Source: Theobroma cacao (taxonomy: Eukaryota; Streptophyta; Magnoliopsida; Malvales; Malvaceae). From it: 64,000 nucleotides of DNA. This document shows, piece by piece, positions 56,290 through 64,000 of the stretch. Numbering within the stretch: the stretch's first letter is position 1; each line of letters opens with the position of its first letter. The stretch lies in assembly GCF_000208745.1 (NCBI RefSeq), contig NC_030853.1, forward strand, positions 31,859,610 through 31,923,609, read 5' to 3'. The notes beneath the pieces are model-generated. The model had not been told where the DNA came from. It saw only the letters and a list, made by a program, of their open reading frames with translations, and did not search any database. Both the position numbers and the translations under genes were made by a program.

Positions 56290-59074
56290 TGTAAAACCCG
56301 ACCCTATAAACACATGTTATGACATACATGCATTGAGTAACATGTTATTACTCTAGGAAAGCTCCTAAGAATAGACGAAACCCGGTATTATACCTAACGA
56401 TACACTTGAGTTGATTTAACCTCGAACTAGTTCAAATAGGAATCGTAGGATGAAATTTAATATTTTAAAATCCAAGAACGCCTAAAAATGATTTTTCAGA
56501 GTTCGAGGGTTCATTTGAAAAAAAATTTAAAATTTTGATGTTCAGGGGCAAAATCGTCATTTTTGCCACCTAAGATAATAATTTGATCACGGAGTGAAAT
56601 TTTTGACCAAGATTAACTATTTAGAGTATAATTTAATGATAGGAAGTGAAAAATTTTAATTCCGACAATTTTTGAAACATAGAGGCAAAACGGTAATTCT
56701 GTCGTCCCGGAGTAAAACCGTAATTTTCACCACCCAAAACTTGTCAAAATAATAGGATTTATTTATTTTTGGTATGAATAACTATGGTATTTTAAGTGGT
56801 GAAAATTTGAAGTTTAAAGGATGAAATTTTAAAAACGGGCGAATGAAAAAGTGACACATGACACTTTTTAATGATTGAATATTATTTTAATGGAAAATCA
56901 GCCCATTTAAACCCCACATCAGGTGATGGTTGGCCATAAGGAGAAAACAAGAGAGAAAATAGAGAGAAAACGAAGAAAAGAGAAAAATGAAAGGAAAACT
57001 AGAAAATTCAAAGGGGAATTCATGTTTTTCGTCCGTTTACGCGTCTAACGGTAAGATTTTTCAACTTTAGCTTGATTTCTACCTTTCCTATGCCTTTGTT
57101 TCCATTTAGCATGCTTGAGGAGAGAGATCAAAAACTGATACCAAGGGCTGGCCGAATTTCAAGGGGAAGGATTTTGAAATTTTTATGTTTTGATTCTTAG
57201 TTAAATTGGTAGTTTTAATTAGTTAAATGTGTATAGAAATCAAATAGGGCAAGAAAGCATGAAATTCTCACAATACCCACCCTTGGCCGAATATTCAATG
57301 ATGTACAATGATGATGAACTGATTTTTATTCTAAGAGAAATGAAGAGAAAATGATGAAAAATGGTTAAATGTGATAGAAAAACAAAGTGGAAAATTAACC
57401 GAGTTAATGTCTCATTTTTGACCAAATTTTCCAAGGAGGAAAGTGAGCTGATTTTGGTGATTTTAGAGGGTTATTGGCTGATATTTAATGGTTAGAAATG
57501 TTGGAGAGAAAATGGGACAATTTAGAGCTAAAATGGAGCGCGTTAGCAATTTATCGTGTAAAGTGCAAAAAAATAGGTTAATACCGCGTTTATGCCGTTT
57601 TAGGCTATTGCATTTCATACCTTGCATTAGTATAGGATTTAAGTCAATTATATAGTGATTTAGCATCAATGTGGTGAATTGTGTAATTTTTACAATGTGT
57701 CTAGGAGGAAAGCCTTCCGGTAAAGGTAAGGAAGTCGTACCCGACGAACAATGATCGGGGCACCTAGAAAGCATTTAATTTGTACAATTTGTGAGTAAAC
57801 CTATTATTATTGTAAATTATCTAGAGTTTATTTTTAAATGCTCATTATGTATTTTATGAAACAAAAATGAGATTAAAATGGGACTTTTGATGTTTTAGAA
57901 ATAAATGCGACAAATAAATATATTGTGTTGATTATCTGAAGTAAGGAACTTTTGATCATGAAATTGAGTAATTGGAGGCTACCAATTTTCTTGAAAAAAT
58001 ATATTTTCCTATGAATGGCTTATGATATATGAGTATATGTGGCTATATTTTATAATTGCATTGGAAATTTATGTAAGTTGTCTTTTACTATGCAAGCTGA
58101 ATAAATAAATAAAAGTCACGTTATACTGTCGAAATTTTATTAAAATTGGTGAGTTTAGTCACTACAGTGACGGGTGTTCGTGGACTGCCTATTAGAGGGG
58201 TACGGTAAACCCGGTTGCATAGTTACTCCAGTTGTATAGGCGAATAGGGTAACTCCCGGGGTAGTGTTAGAGCTCACTTCACGTCGAACCCCCACGTGAA
58301 TGTGTAACTCGGCCAATGCCAAGGAACGACTTGTTTTTAAAACTAACATGTGTTTAACATGTAAATATCTTAACAACCTTGACGTACTCGGTTAGATGCC
58401 TCGGCCAAGGTATCCCCGAGGACTAGTTTTGGCTTGAGCTCTGTTTCTAATAAAAGTCATAAGCCTTAACAACTGTTTTGGTAAATTACAAATATTTTAT
58501 GGTTTAAGAAATAAATTGAAAACCTTATGAAATGGTTTGTGAATTGTTGTTTAAACTTACCTCAATTTTACTCACCTTTAGATATTTATAATAATGTATG
58601 TTTACTCATTGGGATTGCAAAATCTCACCCACCTCCTTTCCAAATATTTCAGGCCTGTGGTAGCTTGTAGATACTTGATTTTGTCGAGGATTGTAGTTGA
58701 CCCCTCTATCTCACAGACAGTAGATTACTCTCACCAACACTTAGTGTATTTACGGGTCACTTGTCATTGTAATTATTATGGTACATTATAACTTTGTAAA
58801 TTATTGTATGTATGAATTTATTTTACTTCCACGTTACAAAAGATTTCTTACACGTGTTTCTATAAATATTATTTTATATAAAAATGCTATATTTAAATCA
58901 ATATTTTGAATAGTAATTGTTTAAAACGGAATGTTTAACAACGATTGCTCATAGGAAAGGCAAGAAACTGATACGTAAACCTTGCAAGGTTTCGATTAGC
59001 ATTCCGGGTAATGAGTGTCAATCGAGACGTCGCGACGATTGTCATGGACCCGAGGGAGTTTTCGGGTCGAGAAA
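56290..59074 (+). repeat. 3' LTR of the family B element
   Basis: The LTR is 2785 bp, starting TGTAAAACCCGACCC and ending TTTTCGGGTCGAGAAA, a degenerate version of the GGGTCGTGACA end seen in family A. The hairpin-bearing block is at about 58150-58430. Confidence 0.8.
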
Positions 59075-59079
59075 GATAT

Positions 59080-61698
59080 ACTCCTTCGACCAAGAATGGA
59101 GGAAAGTGAAGTCGGACTAATAAGTCCGTAATAACTTATTCACTTGGTGAAGTTAAAATTTGAGCCATGATTGTCAATGGAAAGAAATTTGATGACTATG
59201 GACGGTATTTGAGGACAATATAAAGGAGAACCTACGATAATGATAATAAGAGGTATATTTTGACTAGAATAAATAATGATCGTTGAGATCCGCTCGAGGT
59301 TTATAAATTTAAATATTAAGGAGATGTAAACTGATACTTGTGTGCACAGAGGTTAGTGCACTGTGTTAATGAAGTTTATTCTACCTATATATATAAATGG
59401 TGCTGAACTTTCGAGATATTTTAAATGCGAATATGTAGTGTATAGCAGCTTAAATGGAGCTGTTTTTAATCTAATTAAGTAAAGATGAGATCCCAAGGTT
59501 TGATGGAACTATGCTGGGTTGTAGTTATTAGTGCATGAATTAGCTCAAGGTTGAAATTAGATATTGGCGATAATGTCGAGGGACATTTAAGTAAAATCTA
59601 TATTAAGTTTTATAAATATCAAAGTTGATTGTGTAGATGTTAAAGGGAAAGTAATGGAATATTGGTGTAAAGTGATAACACAAGGACGATTGAAGGTAAT
59701 CCTAATAATGAAATTGGTTAATGAGAATCCCCTTATGTAGAAATTGAAATTCAAAAATGCAAGAGGTGCATATGACTCCCATGATTCTAAATCTTAAGTG
59801 AGTAATTAATATCAAAATGAATAAAGACGTATCCGATGGAAGTACAAAAGGGAAATGAGAAATGAGAATGACTTTTAGGAATTGTGATATTGTATAAGAT
59901 CCAATGATCTCATATAGATGAACCAAAAGAGTCAATAAGATCATAAAGCATATGCGAATACCAGATTGTGATTGGATTAGCGATGGAAGAAATACGAATG
60001 TTGTTACAATCGCACCTAAGAAGTTTAAGGATAATTAATGTAATCATACTAAGTTAGTTCAATATGGTCCGGATTAATAATACGAACACTTTGGGGAGAT
60101 CTTAAAATAATATCCATTGGGAACCAATAAGTGGAATGTTAATAAGCATACACTGAAATGTTAAGGTTATGAAGGGCTTTGGAGATCAGCCTTTGATTAT
60201 TTAAATTTTCAACAAGATTGTATTAAAGGAAGTGTTTAAGGGTTTTGGAAATGTATGGAAAGGTGTGAGAATGCACTAGTTTGACTATTTATAAAAGTTT
60301 GAACTTGGATGGTCATTAATGGATGGTGAGTAACCAAACAATGTGTAAGTAAATGAACAAAGGGAGTTACGATTGGTAGGTAAGAGTGGAACTCTAATGA
60401 TGAGACTGTGTTCACTGCTTTCGGCATTGAACTATAAGTTATGAACTTGTATCCACTCTGTGAACACCTTGATGATATAGTTCAAGAAATTTTTCACTAT
60501 GAGAAACATTAAAGCTCAATGAGCAAAAAGGCTATATAGTCAAGTTGGGATTCGTGACTAATATGTTATATAAGTATGAAGATGAATTGCAAACATACAA
60601 GGATGTTTGGAAATGGTGGTTTGAGGCAATGATTATCTCGTCGATATCTAGATCTGAGGAAGTTATGGTCTGGATATGCTTGTAAATGCAAGACATAAAT
60701 TGTGAAATATACCTTCCTCATCAGTTTTAACTTATTTAATTAATTGTTAAGGTAAAGTACCTAAAAAGGATAGGCAAAGGATAAATTGTGTTACGAATAT
60801 TTAAAGAACGAGGGTGATATGGTTTGATTAAATGATATTACCCTTAGTGAAGGAATAGAAATACGTTACGGGAATTATAAAGATCCAGTTAGGAAGAGAA
60901 GATGATTTGAGATTTCGAATATTCATATACTAGCAAAGGCTTTGGTAATGAGACCGTGAGATTTGGCATTTAGAGTAAATTTGAGGAAATTCAAGTTAGA
61001 TATGTTGTATGCAGTTGGTGATGAACAAATTAGCTATTGATTAAAGAGATTGATTAAGATTTTAAAGATATATACACGAATATCGTTAATTATCGAAATG
61101 TCTTGTGGTATAAGTTAAAATTATATAGCGAGCACTCGATCATGAAAGTACTGGAGTTTTATTTTCGAGAATATAGTTACTAATGGTTATTAGATTTGAA
61201 TCATCTCTGATGTTAAATATATCTGAAATAAATAAAACATGTCTTGATATTATGAAATGCTCGCATGGAAATGGTATGGAAGTGTGTAAACCAAAATAAA
61301 GATAGGTTGACAAATTAGACCCATAGTCAATGGTTGGATAAATGTTCGAATGCCGGAAGGTTTGATAAAGGATCAAGGTAGAGGAAATTGTGGATGGCTA
61401 TGTAAACATGCATAATTGATGATTTAAGAATGATTTGATGGAGGTGTGACTAGGATTAATGATATATTTAATTTCTCTTTATAAGAGGAAGAATAATATT
61501 GATTTAATTTGAGAAGTGCAGTACTTATAAATAAAAGTAATATGACGTTGCCGAGTTTTCTATAATGTTTGGAAATTGATTTAATTCATAAGATCGAGAT
61601 CTTATATGGAGAATGTCCAACGAAAGTGATGTAGAAGAATTTTAAAATTTTGATTGTTCACCGTATGTTGATTAGAATTCGAGGACGAATCTATTTTT
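59080..61698. other. non-coding internal region of the family C element
   Basis: No gag, protease, RT or integrase motif could be found in any frame. Open frames here are short and without similarity. The region resumes the sequence interrupted at 51288 and runs to the polypurine tract. Confidence 0.6.
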
Positions 61699-61710
61699 AA
61701 GTGGGGGAGA
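61699..61710 (+). promoter_or_regulatory. polypurine tract of the family C element
   Basis: AAGTGGGGGAGA lies immediately before the 3' LTR, the position used to prime plus-strand synthesis. The same 12-mer recurs inside the LTRs at 47387 and 62067, and in family A at 42827. Confidence 0.85.
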
Positions 61711-61711
61711 T

Positions 61712-64000
61712 TGTAATACCCCGCACCCTCGTGGGACACAAATAAGACCTTATTGATCAAACGAATGATCGTTTGATGTGAATTGGCGTGCTAAAGAGCA
61801 ACAAAGGATGAAAGGAACGTTCAAGAATAAAATGCTTCGCGTGTGCAAAAATAACAATTAAATAATAATATTTTCATTGGAAAAGAATTAGTAAGGTAAA
61901 AGATGATTCGGAAGTAAACCGAGATGTAATGATGCGTTTTGGGACCAAAGAAGGCAAGTGAAAAATTTTGAAATAAAATAATATTTTATTTAATAAAATA
62001 ATATTAAAATATTATTATTTTATATGTTATCGGAATTCGTCATGAAAAATGGAATATGACTAATTTAAGTGGGGGAGAAGAAGTAAAGAAGAATTTTGAA
62101 GGAAAACGACGATAATTGTGACAGCGTGATTTTATTAAATCGAGCTAACGCGGGTAAGTAAATATTTAAATATTATGGTGACACCGCGTTGAAATGTGAT
62201 CTCGATATTTTGATTATACACATGCAAGAAAAGGAAGATAGAAGGAAATTAAAATTTTTAAACGTGTCGGAATGATCAAAATTTAAGATACGAAAATTGG
62301 AAGATTGAGTACCAAATAAAATGAAGTTAAGGCATAATATATAAATTTTATTGTTTTGAAGAAATAAAAATAAAATGAAAATAAAATGGATGATAAAATA
62401 ATGAAGAAAAGATGTTGAAAGGTCAAACAATATTTTTATATGTACATGAGTGGCCACATGAGTCAAGGATGGGAATGAAGAAAAGTCAAAGTCAATTGGA
62501 AGAATACTAAATTGGAACCAAGTGAAGTGAATGGCCGATTGAACAAAGGAATCAAAGAAAGACAAAAAAGTAAAGAAAACAGCAGAGAAGAGTGTAAAAA
62601 GGAAGGTGAGGGCCGGCCATGTGAGGAAAGAAAAAGGAAGAGAGAAAAGTTAAGTCAGCTAGTGAAGAAGAAAAAGAGAAGAAAAATAAAGGAAGAAAGA
62701 AATGAAGAGAAACAGGAGAGAAAGAACCATGAGAGAGGAAGAGCAAAGAGAATGGTTTTGTTGCACTTTGAGGAAGGAAAAGAGAGCTTTTTGCTGTAAT
62801 TTTTGGAGGAAGAAGAAAGCTGAAAATTTTGATGTAGGAAAGCTGATTTTTTTTTTGAAGTTAATTGCTAGAATTTTTGAGGTTTTTATGGCTGATTTTG
62901 GTGCTGAAAATTCAAGGTTTTTGCTGCTGAAATTGTGTGAATTTGCAGCTGGAAATTTTGGAGGTTTTGCTACCATTAAAGGGCAGCAAAGTGTGCCAAT
63001 TTGTGTAGAAAAATTGGAGCTATTTGCTGTCAATTTGTGCAGAAAAGTTGTACAAAAAAATTAGAGTTATTTGCTACCAATTTGTGCAGAAAAATTGGAG
63101 CTATTTGCTGCCAATTTGTGCGAAAAATTGGACAGCTTTATGCTGCCAAAATTGAGGAGTTTTGTTGCTGAAAATTGAGCTGGAAATCTATTGATTTTAG
63201 AGCAGAAAATGGCAGCAAAAAGGATGGAAAAATGAGGCTTTTGGTGATCGATTTTGAGAGGAAAGGAAGAGAGAAAGCCACGATGATGAAGAGAGGAAGC
63301 CATGGTGGTGAAGAGAGGAAGCCACGGTGGTGAAGGGAAGCCACGGGCTGGAAAGAAAAAAAAGAAGAAGAAACATGGAAGAGAGAAAAAGAAAGAAAAA
63401 AGAAATGAAATGAAATGAAAAAAATAAATAAATAAATAAATGGGCATGACCCAATAGAAAATAAGTGGGCATGACCCAATAGAAAATAAAAATAATTGGG
63501 CTTAGCCCAAATAAAGAAAATGGAGAAGCCCATAAAGAGGGGGCCCAAAGGTCATAAAGAAATAAAAAAGGTGCAATGGTAAGTTAATGTTATATTTTAA
63601 GATTTATGGATAGTTTAATATTGTGCATATTTTGGATGAAAAATATGCAAGTTGCTTAGAAAATTTTTAATTAAGTTGCTACCCATATAAATGTGTTATT
63701 AAGTATATTGAGTTTAAATTGTTGCTAGGAAAGTTTGTCGTGGAGGCGTGCCAAACGAAGTATGTGACCGACAACTAGGAATAATTATACACGCGTACGA
63801 ATCAATAGTGAAGTAATATCCCATTATTATGAGGTGAGTAAGGGGTGTCAATTTTAAAAATTTCGTATATATATACATGTACGTATATTTTACGTGAAGT
63901 GTAAAATTTATGAAAAGCATGCGTTGATAGAATTTTAAGGAATTGTGGGTGTAAGTTATTTTTTAGAAATAATTTGGAATATATATATATATATACATAT
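61712..64000 (+). repeat. 3' LTR of the family C element, cut by the window end
   Basis: Collinear with 47032 onward from TGTAATACCCCGCACCC to the last base. The terminal third, including the hairpin block, is outside the window. Antisense open frames at 62173-63548 are purine-tract artefacts. Confidence 0.85.

Larger units (their letters stand above)
51289..59074 (+). mobile_element. Ty3-gypsy chromovirus-type element (family B), rearranged, nested in the family C element
   Basis: It starts TGTAAAACCCGACCC. The 5-bp flanks GATAT (51284-51288) and GATAT (59075-59079) mark the insertion into the internal region of the larger element. The 3' LTR is 56290-59074, preceded by a purine tract AAGGGAGGTAGA. 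The 5' LTR survives only as 51289 to about 53445. It is followed by an inverted 300-bp copy of the LTR start (53448-53747) and then by the middle of reverse transcriptase. PBS, gag, protease and the first half of RT are absent. Confidence 0.85.
47032..64000 (+). mobile_element. large non-coding LTR retrotransposon (family C, LARD-like), cut by the window end
   Basis: The 5' LTR is 47032-50994, with a tRNA-Met-type primer binding site at 50999. A polypurine tract lies at 61699-61710 and the 3' LTR runs from 61712 to the window end. The host internal region, once the nested element at 51289-59074 is removed, is only about 2.9 kb and shows no gag or pol. It therefore looks like a large non-autonomous derivative. 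The 5' flank is ACATA (47027-47031); the matching flank is outside the window. The two LTRs differ by many scattered, mostly transition, changes. Confidence 0.8.

Overview
The window is nuclear DNA from a eudicot plant, probably a woody rosid, although the sequence does not fix the species. Genes are intron-rich with GT-AG introns. Intergenic DNA is AT-rich and full of LTR retrotransposons and small DNA transposons. Two runs of N (20411-20557 and 27244-27420) are assembly gaps.

Genic part (about 2.5-25 kb and 33.7-40.1 kb). A CHUP1-like protein gene (2571-6298, seven exons, 564 aa) is followed by two tandem phytepsin-type aspartic proteinase genes (8985-13374 and 15005-17926). Both carry a plant-specific saposin-like insert, and all eleven internal exons have identical lengths in the two genes. 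Next is a minus-strand peroxisomal DHNA-CoA thioesterase (23386-24764, C-terminal AKL). Further right are two related small proteins (33784 and 36552) and a two-exon 70-aa protein (39730-40086). None of the three small proteins has a function I can name.

Transposon part. At 18.7-22.1 kb lies a long inverted-repeat element carrying a nested hAT-type insertion, followed by a copia solo LTR. At 25.9-33.1 kb lies a copia derivative without pol; a 3.1-kb solo LTR sits in its gag. At 41.8-46.1 kb a copia-type solo LTR contains a gypsy-type solo LTR. From 47.0 kb to the window end a large non-coding LTR element (4-kb LTRs, PBS and polypurine tract visible) contains a rearranged Ty3-gypsy chromovirus-type element at 51.3-59.1 kb. 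Most insertions are supported by target-site duplications read directly from the sequence.

The genes do not form a pathway. The clearest functional unit is the tandem proteinase pair. I found no convincing previously undescribed system. The signals most worth following are a hairpin-bearing block shared by three LTR families, a polypurine-tract motif repeated inside two of those LTR families, an inverted LTR fragment replacing the 5' half of a chromovirus, and a stranded exon resembling mitochondrial citrate synthase.
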